Positions 30,326 through 38,788 of a stretch of DNA of 48,996 nucleotides are shown here, in pieces. Positions within the stretch are counted from its first letter, which is position 1, and the number at the start of each line of letters is the position of its first letter. Made by a program: the position numbers and the translations under genes. Source of the DNA: Senegalimassilia sp003474385. Its GTDB lineage: Bacteria; Actinomycetota; Coriobacteriia; Coriobacteriales; Eggerthellaceae. The notes beneath the pieces are model-generated. The model was not told the origin of the DNA, made no database searches, and saw only the letters and a list, made by a program, of their open reading frames with translations. The stretch covers positions 1 through 48,996 of the forward strand of contig NZ_QUCY01000020.1 in assembly GCF_003474385.1 (NCBI RefSeq), given 5' to 3'.

Positions 30326-33300
30326 ATGCCCGCCAGCGCGGGAAGCGCGACCCTCAACGTCGTGCCGAAAATCAGGGGCCTGTCCGAGGCCGTGCAAAAG
30401 GAGCTTGACAAGGCCGAGGCCGTAGCCGCGAAGAAGGGCTCGGTCAGCGGCCAGAGGTTCGCGGGCGGATTCTCCGGCGGCACCATCAAGGCAGGGGCCG
30501 CCGTTGGCGCGGCGTCGGCCATCATCAACAAGGCCATGTCTGCCGTCTCAAGCCACGTCGATTCGGCCATCAGCCGATTCGACACGCTCAACAACTACCC
30601 AACCGTCATGACGGCGCTTGGGTACAGCGCTCAGGAGGCTCAGTCGTCTATCGGCAAGATGAGCGACCGCCTACAGGGGCTGCCCACGACGCTCGACTCG
30701 ATGGTGAGCCTTGTGCAGGGCCTCGTGACCACCACGGGGGACCTTGGCAAGGCTACAGACGCGGGCCTGGCGCTCAACGACATGCTGGTGGCCGCAGGCG
30801 CTTCCACGCAGCTCACCAATGCCGCCATGGAGCAGTTCCGCCAAATCCTCTCCAAGGGCAAGCCCGAGATGGAGGACTGGCGCTCGCTCACCTCCGCCAT
30901 GCCCGGCCAGATGGACCAGCTTGCCAAGGCCATGCTCGGTCCGACGGCCAACGCCAACGACCTGTACGCCGCATTGGGCGGAGGCAAGAACGAGGCCATC
31001 CTGTCGATGGACGACCTCCTCGATGCCATGATCCGGCTCGACAACGAAGGCGGGGACGGCTTCGCCAGCTTCCAGGAGCAGGCGGAGACCGCCGCCGGCG
31101 GCGTGTCCACCGCCATGGCCAACTGCTCCAACGCCGTCACGCGCGGCATCGCGTCCATGCTCGACACCATCGGCAAGGACACGATAGCCGGGGCGTTCAA
31201 CGACCTCAAGGGCGGCATCAACGGCGCGTTCAACGAGGCCAACGCCGTCCTGTCGGCGGCGATGCCGACCATCAAGGGCGTTGCGTCCGCCGCGAAGGAC
31301 ATGGCCCCGCAGCTCGCCGCCGGCGCAACCGCTTTCATCGCGGTCAAGGCCGGGGCGGCCGGCATCTCCGGCGCGGCAGGCTCGGCAATCTCGGGGATAA
31401 ATGGCATCAACGCGTCCATAAAGGCGTTCACCAGCGCGTCGGGCGCGGTGGCGAAGGCCAGTGCCCTTATGAGCGGGTCGCTGCCGACGCTCGCGATTAC
31501 CGGCCTAGCTGCGGCGGCGGGTATCGTAGCGGCGAAGTACTCAGATTGGAAAACCAAGACCGACAACCTCTCGAAGGCCACCGACGGGCTTTCGGCTGCG
31601 GCGAGCGCCACGGTCGGGCTTTCGGATTACACGGCAAGGCTCGAAGGGGTGGGCCAGGCGTCCGATGGTTCCAAGAAGTCCGTCGACGAGCTGATAGCGA
31701 GCGTTGCCCGCCATACAGACTCGATGAACGAGACGAACGCCAAGGCACAGGAGCAGATAGCCCAGCTCAACACTGCGCAATCCATCATCGACCAGTATGC
31801 AGGGAAAACGGACCTGTCCACCCAGGCGCAGGGCAAGCTGCAATGGGCGCTCGACCAGGTGAACCAGCAGTTCGGCACGTCAATCACGATGACCGACGCG
31901 ATGGCGGGGAGCTACACGAACGCGAACGGCGAGGTTGTCAACCTCAAGGATTCGGTCAACGACCTCGTCGATGCCAAGAAGCGCGAGATACAGATGACCG
32001 CCATGAGCGACCAGCTCGGCGAGGCGTATGCGGCGCAGGCAGAGGCGGCGCAGGCCTATGTCCAGGCGGTCGATAGGCAGTCGAAGGCGCAGGAGACTTA
32101 CAACAAATGCGCCAGCGCGGCGAACGCCGGAACCGTTGCCGGAACCGCCGCCGTGAAGGAGGCGAAGAATGAGCTAAACGCGGCGAACGACGAACTCGAT
32201 AAAGCCTCTAATTCGATGAACAGCGCCAACGACGCCGTGAACATGCTCGAAAACGGGCTCGGCGATGCGCAGCGTTCAGCCTCCGACGCCGCCACGGCTT
32301 ACGACAAGTGGGCAAACTCGCTCGACGGCGGCACGAGGGCCATCATGGATGCGTGCCTTAAGGAAAACGGCGGCATGCCCGCCCTCAAGCAGTCGCTAGA
32401 GGATTTGGGCGTCACGCAGTCCGGCCTTGCGGAGCTGAGCAAGCACGACATGGAGGAGCTTGCCAGGGCGTACGACGGCTCGGCTACGTCCATCATCGGC
32501 AAGCTGCAAGAGTGGGGCATCGAGATGGACGGAGCCAAGGCGTCGACCGTCAAGGCGGCGGGCGAGATAGCCGACGCCATCGGCGGCATGTCCGGCGCGG
32601 CAGACGTGCTCGGCGGCGCCGGAATCAACGTCAACGACTTCGCTAACGCGCTCGCGGACGCAGGCGTGACGAGCGAGCAGCTTCGCGCCGTCGGCAGCGA
32701 CAACCTCGCACGGTTCGCAGAGGCATGCGATGGGAACATGGGCCAGATGGTGTCGGCCATATCGCTCTGGAACAGCACTCCTTTGGTGGACAAGGAAGGA
32801 AACATCAGCGTCGACGATGCGAAGCTGGTAGACGCCCAGGGCAACATATACACCTGGAACGGGACGGCCCTCGTGGACAAGAGCGGGACCGCCGCTGTTG
32901 ACGGAACGAGCGTCGTCGACGCCACCGGGCAGGTGTGGACGTGGAACGGCACGGTGCTGGTCAGCAAGGACTCGCACGCCATCGTCTCCGGCAACGCCGT
33001 GGACGGCAAGGCCGCAGGCGGCGTGTCCGACACATCCGGGGCCATCGGAAGGCTCGACGGCAAGACCGTCGACGTAAACGCCAACGGCAACTATTCGTCT
33101 GCGGCGTCGTCCATCTGGGACCTCGGGAGCGCCATTCGCAACCTGGCGTCAAAGACCATCGACGTCGTGACGAACAGGATAACCAACAACTCCGGGCACG
33201 CTGCCGGCGGCATCCGCCTGAACGCGGCCGGAGGGGTGCGCATGCACGCCGGCGGGGCCATCGCAACCAAGGCCATGCCGCTCGATATCGTGGGCGAGGC

Positions 33301-33517
33301 GGGCGCGGAGGCCATCGTGCCGCTGACCAACGAGCGGTACAGCCGCCCGTTTGCCGACGTGATCGCGAAGCAGGTGGCCGTGAACAACCAGGACATGTCG
33401 ATGGAGGCCGCCCGCATGGTCATCGAGGCGCTTCCGGCCATCATCGCCGGTTACACGCCGGTGATGGGCGAGAGGGACTTCGGCCGCAAGGTCCGCAAGG
33501 CGGTGGCGTATGCATAG
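30326..33517 (+). CDS. Tape measure protein
   Basis: 1063 residues, the longest gene. It is Ala/Ser/Gly-rich and helical, with the N-terminal tape-measure domain (STLDSMVSLVQGLVTTTGDL; FRQILSKGKPEMEDWRSLTS), hydrophobic segments around 310-400, and coiled coils at 560-660. Around 840-880 two copies of a TWNGT-LV motif (IYTWNGTALVDKSG and VWTWNGTVLVSKDS) form a short repeat. The Ala/Gly-rich end HAAGGIRLNAAGGVRMHAGG is typical. At about 1.5 Angstrom per residue the tail would be near 150 nm. Confidence 0.92.
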   Translation: MPASAGSATLNVVPKIRGLSEAVQKELDKAEAVAAKKGSVSGQRFAGGFSGGTIKAGAAVGAASAIINKAMSAVSSHVDSAISRFDTLNNYPTVMTALGYSAQEAQSSIGKMSDRLQGLPTTLDSMVSLVQGLVTTTGDLGKATDAGLALNDMLVAAGASTQLTNAAMEQFRQILSKGKPEMEDWRSLTSAMPGQMDQLAKAMLGPTANANDLYAALGGGKNEAILSMDDLLDAMIRLDNEGGDGFASFQEQAETAAGGVSTAMANCSNAVTRGIASMLDTIGKDTIAGAFNDLKGGINGAFNEANAVLSAAMPTIKGVASAAKDMAPQLAAGATAFIAVKAGAAGISGAAGSAISGINGINASIKAFTSASGAVAKASALMSGSLPTLAITGLAAAAGIVAAKYSDWKTKTDNLSKATDGLSAAASATVGLSDYTARLEGVGQASDGSKKSVDELIASVARHTDSMNETNAKAQEQIAQLNTAQSIIDQYAGKTDLSTQAQGKLQWALDQVNQQFGTSITMTDAMAGSYTNANGEVVNLKDSVNDLVDAKKREIQMTAMSDQLGEAYAAQAEAAQAYVQAVDRQSKAQETYNKCASAANAGTVAGTAAVKEAKNELNAANDELDKASNSMNSANDAVNMLENGLGDAQRSASDAATAYDKWANSLDGGTRAIMDACLKENGGMPALKQSLEDLGVTQSGLAELSKHDMEELARAYDGSATSIIGKLQEWGIEMDGAKASTVKAAGEIADAIGGMSGAADVLGGAGINVNDFANALADAGVTSEQLRAVGSDNLARFAEACDGNMGQMVSAISLWNSTPLVDKEGNISVDDAKLVDAQGNIYTWNGTALVDKSGTAAVDGTSVVDATGQVWTWNGTVLVSKDSHAIVSGNAVDGKAAGGVSDTSGAIGRLDGKTVDVNANGNYSSAASSIWDLGSAIRNLASKTIDVVTNRITNNSGHAAGGIRLNAAGGVRMHAGGAIATKAMPLDIVGEAGAEAIVPLTNERYSRPFADVIAKQVAVNNQDMSMEAARMVIEALPAIIAGYTPVMGERDFGRKVRKAVAYA

Positions 33518-34334
33518 CCTGAGATACATCAGCGGCGGCGAGAGCGTGTCGCTCGACGGCCCGGCCACATTCGCGGGCACGGCGGCGGGGATCAGGGGCC
33601 GGGCGTGGGCGTACTCGATCGGGTATCGCTCGCTCGCCGGCGTCTCCCGCCCCGCCCGCGAATGCTCGCTCTCGGTCGCGTTCGCGGACGCCGCCGAAGC
33701 CGACCGCCTGCGACGCCTTGCCGACCGCGACATGCGCGACGGCACGCCGGGCAGGCTCGACGCGGACGGCTGGGAGCAGCGGTGCTACATCGTCAAGAGC
33801 GAGGTCGGGGCCGTGTTCGGCGGGTACCACTCCGCCGAGCTGACCGTGGTGCTGCTCGACGGCGTGTGGCGCAAGGGCCACACGGTCCCGTTCGAGCTGC
33901 TCACCGCGACGGCGGGAGACGGCGAATTTCTGGACCTGCCGTACGACCTGCCGTACGACCTCGGCGTTCCGTCTACAAGGAGATACGTCGACATAGCGGG
34001 GTGGGGCGCGGCTCCGCTTCGGTTCACCGTCTACGGGCCGTGCGTCAACCCGGCAATTCGCATCGATGGAAACTGGTTCCGCGTCGACGTGACCGTCCCC
34101 GACGGCGGATACATGGTCGTCGACCCGCTGGCCACGCCGCGCTCGGTGACCGTCGTCGGGCCCGACGGCTCTGTCACGGACGCGTTTCCCAAGGCGCGGC
34201 GAGGGGACGGGCTGGGCGGCGGCGAGTACGTCTTCCAGCCGGTGCGGCCCGGCACCCACGAGGTCGAGTGGGACCGCTCGTTCGGGTTCGACCTCACATG
34301 GTACGAGGAGGAGGGGGAGCCGCCATGGTCGTAG
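33510..34334 (+). CDS. Distal tail protein (Dit)
   Basis: 274 residues overlapping the tape-measure end by 8 bp. N-terminal beta part (AWAYSIGYRSLAGVSRPARE; MRDGTPGRLDADGWEQRCYI) and C-terminal galectin-like strands (VTVPDGGYMVVDPLATPRSV) match siphophage Dit. LPYDLPYDL at about 145-153 is a 12-bp tandem duplication. It forms the hub to which Tal and fibres attach. Confidence 0.82.
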   Translation: MHSLRYISGGESVSLDGPATFAGTAAGIRGRAWAYSIGYRSLAGVSRPARECSLSVAFADAAEADRLRRLADRDMRDGTPGRLDADGWEQRCYIVKSEVGAVFGGYHSAELTVVLLDGVWRKGHTVPFELLTATAGDGEFLDLPYDLPYDLGVPSTRRYVDIAGWGAAPLRFTVYGPCVNPAIRIDGNWFRVDVTVPDGGYMVVDPLATPRSVTVVGPDGSVTDAFPKARRGDGLGGGEYVFQPVRPGTHEVEWDRSFGFDLTWYEEEGEPPWS

Positions 34335-36465
34335 TCGTCTACGACTCCAAGCTCGGCAACGTCCGGGAGCTGCAGGACTTCGAGCTCGACCTGGCGTTCG
34401 GCAGCGACGAGAACTCCTTCGAGCTGGCCTGCGCCCCGAACCTCGCGCCGGAAGCCGGCCAGCACGTGTTCGTCGACGGCACGGAATACGGCGGGATCGT
34501 GGACGAGGTGGGCTACGACGCGGGCCGCGAGGCGTCGGGCACCGTCACGTGCAAGGGGCGCACCTGGCACGGCGTCCTGGCCGGCAAGCGGCTGCTGCCG
34601 AACTCCGGCAGCGGCTACCTGTCCGTGAGCGGCAAGGCCGGCGACGTGCTCTCATCGCTCATCGCCCGCATGGGCCTGTCGGCCGTCTTCTCGGCCGCTT
34701 CCGATGATGCGGCGGTCAGCTACACCTTCGACCGCTTCTGCGACGCGTACAGCGGCCTCAAGGCCCTGGCCAAGGCCAACGGCCGCAAGCTGGCGATGCG
34801 GCGCAAGGGGAGCAAGGTCGAGCTTTCGCTGCCGCCCGCGGTGGACTACGCGGACAAGGTGGACTCCGACCTGCTGGACTTCACGCTCACGAGCGTGCAC
34901 CGCTGCGTCAACCACCTGGTCTGCGCCGGCACGGGCGAGCTCGAGGACCGCGCGGTCGTCCACTTCTTCGCCGACGCCGCCGGCAACGTCTCCCACAAGC
35001 AGACGCTTTTCGGGGTCGACGAGATAGCGGCGCTGTACGACTACAGCAACGCCGACGAGGCCAAGCTGGAGGAGGACGGCCGCAAGAAGCTCAAGGAGTA
35101 CCAGACGCGCGGCAGCATCGAGGTCGACGTCCACGACGACATAGACGTGGACGTCGGCGACGTGATCTCGGCCCGCGACAACGCGCACGGGCGCATGGTC
35201 GCGGCCACGGTGGCCAAGAAGGTCGTCAAGGTCGAGCGCGGCGTGGCCACGTACTCATACGAGGTCGGCAGCGAGACCACGACGAAGACGACGAGCAGCG
35301 GGACCGCCGAAGGCGGCGGCGGGCACGCGTACCTGGCCGGCAAGGGCCTGAAGCTCGCTAACTACACCTTCTCCGCAGAGGTCGACTCCGAGGCTTTGGC
35401 GGCGGTGGAGGCCAAGGCCGAAAGGGCCGCGGCCGACGCCTCGGACTCCTTGCAGACCTGGGCGCAGGCCGGCATCGCGATGGGCGAGGTATCCACGCTC
35501 GCGGAGGGCGCGAAGGCCACCGCGTCGCTTTCCGGCGAGGGCCTGAGGAAGACGCTGTCGCTGGGCATCCCGCGCGGCGCGACGGGCATCCAAGGCCCCA
35601 AGGGCGAGACCGGCGCCGCGGGCGAGCGCGGGCCGCAGGGGTTGCAAGGCCCGCAAGGCGACGCCGGCCCGCAGGGCGAGATCGGCCCGCAAGGCCCCAA
35701 GGGCGCGACGGGCGCGCAAGGACCCAAGGGCGACGCCGGCGAGCAGGGCCCGCAGGGCGTCCAGGGAAAGCAAGGCCCCCAGGGCGTCCAGGGCGAGACG
35801 GGGCCGCGCGGCCCGCAGGGATTGCAGGGCATCCAAGGCCCCAAGGGGGACACGGGCGAGGGCTTCTCCATCTCTAAGGTCTACGCCAGCTACGAGGCCA
35901 TGCGGGCGGGATGGGCGGCCGACGGCGTGAAGGCCGGCGGCTTCGCCGTCATCGGCTCCGACGTGGAGGACCCGCACAACGCCGAGCTTTACGTGAAGGG
36001 AGCAGATGGCTACACGCTCATCGCCGACATGAGCGGCGCGACGGGCGTCAAGGGCGAGCAGGGCCCCATCGGCCCGCAAGGCCCGGCCGGCGCCACGGGC
36101 GCGGCGGGAGCAGCGGGGCCGCAAGGCCCGAAGGGCGCCGCAGGAGCCACGGGGCCGCAAGGCCCGCAAGGCCCGCAAGGCCCAGCGGGAGCCACGGGCG
36201 CGAAGGGTGCCACTGGGGCCACTGGCCCGCAGGGCGTGAAGGGCACGCAGGGAGAGCGCGGCCCGCAGGGCATCCAAGGGCCCCAGGGGGAGAAGGGCGA
36301 CCGCGGCGATTCGGGNNNNNNNNNNNNNNNNNNNNNNNNNNNNNNNNNNNNNNNNNNNNNNNNNNNNNNNNNNNNNNNNNNNNNNNNNNNNNNNNNNNNN
36401 NNNNNNNNNNNNNNNNNNNNNNNNNNNNNACCACTGGCGAGCTGTATTACGAGATAGGTGAGTGA
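34325..36465 (+). CDS. Tail-associated (Tal-like) protein with collagen-like fibre, interrupted by gap
   Basis: ATG 34325 overlaps Dit. Residues 1-330 are a baseplate hub/siphovirus ReqiPepy6-gp37-like domain (VYDSKLGNVRELQDFELDLA; TCKGRTWHGVLAGKRLLP). A helical linker (ALAAVEAKAERAAADASDS) leads to Gly-X-Y collagen repeats at about 35578-35868, a small globular insert (SKVYASYEAMRAGWAADGVK), and a second collagen stretch running into the N gap at 36316. After the gap the plausible end is TTGELYYEIGE with stop 36463-36465, one frame off from the pre-gap frame as written. Confidence 0.8.
36316..36429. other. 114-N assembly gap inside collagen repeats
   Basis: The gap falls in Gly-X-Y repeat DNA, hard to assemble. 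For the reading frame to stay open to the natural end TTGELYYEIGE the true length should be 1 more than a multiple of three; 114 is a multiple of three, so the written length is probably an estimate. Confidence 0.8.
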
Positions 36466-36466
36466 C

Positions 36467-37153
36467 ATGGCGAGATTCCTTGTAGGCAACATCAAGGGGC
36501 CGAAGGGAGACAAGGGCGCGACCGGCCCGCAGGGCGCCACTGGCGCGCGCGGGGCCACGGGAGCCACGGGCCCGCAGGGGCCGAAGGGCGAGACCGGGGC
36601 CACAGGGCCGCAGGGCCCGACGGGAAAGCAGGGGCCGACAGGCCCCACGGGCCCCGCGGGCTCGCAGGGGCCGCAGGGCATCCAGGGGCCGAAGGGCGAT
36701 ACCGGGCCGCAGGGGCCGACGGGGCCGCAGGGGCCGAGCGGCGGCGAAATCAAGGACACGAGGAACGACAACCAGCCGCCGAGCTGGTACATGAAGAACC
36801 ACCCGCGGGAGACTGTCGTCGAGCTCAAAAAAGCGCAAGCCATCGGGCTTTCGGGCAGCGAGACCTATGGCACCCTCGTCACCTTCGTGCAATGGGGCGA
36901 CAAGAGCGGCGGCTACCCGAAGCAGGTCGCCTTTTCCGCCAGCGACGCCTGGTGGCGGCGCGGCGCGTCGGACTCTTCGTGGATGGCGTGGCAGCACATC
37001 CTCGACACCGTAGACCCGAAAACGACATGGCTCATGGCCCACCGCGTCGGCGAGTACCTCGAGACAAACGGCGCTTTCGACCCCAACGGCATCGGCGGCA
37101 CGTGGGAGCGGGTGCCCAGCATCGGCCCCTATACGTGGCTCAGGACGAAGTAA
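36467..37153 (+). CDS. Collagen-repeat tail fibre protein
   Basis: 228 residues from ATG 36467 (AGGTG seven bases upstream; GTG 36458 overlaps the previous frame). After MARFLVGNIKG come about 28 Gly-X-Y triplets (residues 10-92), then a compact tip (NDNQPPSWYMKNHPRETVVE; TFVQWGDKSGGYPKQVAFSA; WMAWQHILDT) probably binding the cell surface. The Tal-like protein upstream shares the repeat type, suggesting trimeric fibres. Confidence 0.82.
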   Translation: MARFLVGNIKGPKGDKGATGPQGATGARGATGATGPQGPKGETGATGPQGPTGKQGPTGPTGPAGSQGPQGIQGPKGDTGPQGPTGPQGPSGGEIKDTRNDNQPPSWYMKNHPRETVVELKKAQAIGLSGSETYGTLVTFVQWGDKSGGYPKQVAFSASDAWWRRGASDSSWMAWQHILDTVDPKTTWLMAHRVGEYLETNGAFDPNGIGGTWERVPSIGPYTWLRTK

Positions 37154-37164
37154 AGGAGACAAGC

Positions 37165-37395
37165 ATGGCGAAGACAGACAATATCACGAAGTACACATGC
37201 GACCGCTGCGGCGAGAGCGCGTACCTGCAGCAGGGCGCGGCGGCGGCGGGAGACTGGCGCGAGGTCGAGCGGTTCGACCAGTACGGCAGCAAGGCGAGCA
37301 GGCTTCTGTGCAAGTCCTGCACGGACGAGTACAAGAAGCTCGCGGCGCAGCACGATGCGGCGTTCCAGCAGTTCATGAGCAACGCGAAGGAGTAG
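37165..37395 (+). CDS. Small zinc-ribbon phage protein, 76 aa
   Basis: TAAAGGAGACAAGC precedes ATG 37165. CDRCGESAYL and LCKSCTDEYKKL give two CxxC pairs. It lies between two fibre genes and is co-transcribed; no structural role is evident. It could be a fibre-assembly helper, but this is a guess. Confidence 0.6.
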   Translation: MAKTDNITKYTCDRCGESAYLQQGAAAAGDWREVERFDQYGSKASRLLCKSCTDEYKKLAAQHDAAFQQFMSNAKE

Positions 37396-37399
37396 CGCG

Positions 37400-38203
37400 A
37401 TGGCATTCGAAATCGTAGATGGAATGACGGGCACCAAGCACATCAGCTCCGACGACCTGGCCGCGCTCAACACGGCGACCGTCGGCAAGGCCGACTGCGT
37501 GCTCGAGTACGGCAACGACTTCTCGCTGACGATGGCCAGCGCCAACAGCGCCACCCTCGGAACCGGCGTCGGCATGGTCGGCGGCAAGAGGTTCTGGAAC
37601 CAGGCGCCGACGAGCCTCACCGTCCAATCGGGCACGCAGGGCCAGAAGCGCAACGACCTGGTGGTCGCGCGCTACGCAAAGACGAGCGCGGGCATCGAGA
37701 GCATCACCCCCGTGGTCGTCAAGGGCGCGCCGACCACGGGCGCCCCGGCCGACCCCGCCGTCACCGCCAACGACCTCAAGCTGTGGCGCGTGCCCCTCGA
37801 CGGCATCAACGCCGGGACGCCGGTGCGGCTCTTCGAGCCGGTCACGCCTTTGGCCACGCTCGGGGATTCCGTATCCCAAGACACGGGATGGGTCTACCTG
37901 TACAACGATTCGCGATTCGGAAGCGTCAGGTACAGAGCGAAGGGCGGAGTCGCCACGCTGCTCGTCGTCGCCTTGTGGGGCATCGGCGCCAACAGCTCAT
38001 GGGACGTCGGGAAGAAGATCCCTGCAGAGTACCTGCCGCCGCAAGGGGTCTATGTCCCCCTGGCCTATCGCCAAACGAACAGCGTCGCATCCGCATGGAT
38101 TCCCGGCCGAAACAGCGCTGATGACAAGCTGTATATATACACAACGACGGCGGCTTCGAGCACGGCGAACGCGATCCACGGCCTCGTTTCCTGGGTCTAT
38201 TAG
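37400..38203 (+). CDS. Tail fibre with invertible C-terminus (expressed cassette A)
   Basis: 267 residues. The constant part (1-156: MAFEIVDGMTGTKHISSDDL; FWNQAPTSLTVQSGTQGQKR; RLFEPVTPLATL) resembles the head-binding/shaft parts of siphophage receptor-binding proteins. At codons GAT TCC GTA TCC (residues 156-159, DSVS) the DNA carries inversion site 1. The variable tip A follows (QDTGWVYLYNDSRFGSVRYR to AIHGLVSWVY). Cassettes B and C on the other strand can replace it by inversion. Start ATG 37400 lies 4 bp after the previous stop. Confidence 0.88.
   Translation: MAFEIVDGMTGTKHISSDDLAALNTATVGKADCVLEYGNDFSLTMASANSATLGTGVGMVGGKRFWNQAPTSLTVQSGTQGQKRNDLVVARYAKTSAGIESITPVVVKGAPTTGAPADPAVTANDLKLWRVPLDGINAGTPVRLFEPVTPLATLGDSVSQDTGWVYLYNDSRFGSVRYRAKGGVATLLVVALWGIGANSSWDVGKKIPAEYLPPQGVYVPLAYRQTNSVASAWIPGRNSADDKLYIYTTTAASSTANAIHGLVSWVY
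37865..37877 (+). repeat. Shufflon site 1 (expression site)
   Basis: GATTCCGTATCCC within the fibre gene, read D-S-V-S. The 12-bp core ATTCCGTATCCC recurs inverted at 38506 and 38776. Confidence 0.85.
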
Positions 38204-38206
38204 CGC

Positions 38207-38505
38207 CTACGCCCTCAGGTAGACGAGCGACCATATCTCGTTGTTCGAGACCACGTCGCTGACCTGCACGATCATGACGCCGTTGCCGCCGAGCGCGCCG
38301 GTTATCGACGGGCTTTTCCAGACGGAGTTGCGCCCGTAGGTCACGCCGGTCTCGTGGACAGGCAAAGGGCACCCGGTCAACGTCGACGTTATCCAGTTGT
38401 ACGCGCTCGCGTTGATGCGCCCGGCCATAAAGACGAGACCGGCGACCTCGATGCACGTGTCGACGGATATGCGCCCGTCGGAAGAGCTCACGCTGTAGCT
38501 CTTCC
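38207..38505 (-). CDS. Silent fibre C-terminal cassette B
   Basis: On the minus strand, the frame that would follow DSVS reads RKSYSVSSSDGRISVDTC through NNEIWSLVYLRA and stop, about 100 residues. It has no start or ribosome site of its own. Its stop lies 3 bp from the stop of cassette A, tail to tail, so an inversion between sites 1 and 2 would exchange A and B exactly. A 9-bp hairpin (GGAAGAGCT/AGCTCTTCC, 38480-38505) abuts its site. Confidence 0.82.
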
Positions 38506-38517
38506 GGGATACGGAAT
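38506..38517 (-). repeat. Shufflon site 2
   Basis: Plus strand GGGATACGGAAT, the reverse complement of the core ATTCCGTATCCC; placed between cassettes B and C in inverted orientation to site 1. Confidence 0.85.
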
Positions 38518-38518
38518 G

Positions 38519-38775
38519 CTATGCCGTCCTGACCCACAGCGTGACGATGCCTGGACCATCCGCGTAGATGTGCCATTTTTGCGCTTCGGAGTTGTTGTAC
38601 GAGTAAATCTGCACTTCTGCGCCGGCAACGTCGTACCTGCCATCCTTGACGTCGAGAACCGAGCCGACCTTGGTCGTGAGAGACCAGCGGTAGCTTTTCC
38701 ATGTGCCGGGCAACCCGAGGGTTTTCGGCGTGACCGAGCCGGCGAGCCATACGGCGCGTCCTATTGGCCACTCGC
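38519..38775 (-). CDS. Silent fibre C-terminal cassette C (lectin-like)
   Basis: On the minus strand, the frame after DSVS reads REWPIGRAVWLAGSVTPKTL through GIVTLWVRTA and stop, about 85 residues. The segment VQIYSYNNSEAQKWHIY contains the Q-x-W pattern of ricin-type beta-trefoil lectin repeats, suggesting sugar binding. No start codon of its own. Its stop overlaps the flank of site 2, and its first codon abuts site 3. Confidence 0.82.
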
Positions 38776-38788
38776 GGGATACGGAATC
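38776..38788 (-). repeat. Shufflon site 3, overlapping the recombinase stop
   Basis: Plus strand GGGATACGGAATC. The TGA of the Int3 gene (38787-38789) overlaps its edge, locking the recombinase to the array. Confidence 0.85.

Noticed and set aside
33605..34324. Upstream extension of the Tal-like gene
   Set aside because: This part is a shifted shadow of Dit; the real start ATG 34325 overlaps the Dit stop.
35255..37162. Very long antisense frame across collagen-repeat genes
   Set aside because: Arises from the periodic GGC-repeat DNA on the other strand; rich in Leu-Arg-Ala-Pro repeats and interrupted by the N gap.
38207..38713. Two independent minus-strand genes
   Set aside because: Neither has a ribosome site; internal ATG/TTG codons start after the conserved in-frame junction, so they are better read as silent cassettes.
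37865..38788. Diversity-generating retroelement at the fibre gene
   Set aside because: No reverse transcriptase and no template repeat with adenine-specific differences; the repeats are short exact sites in inverted order.
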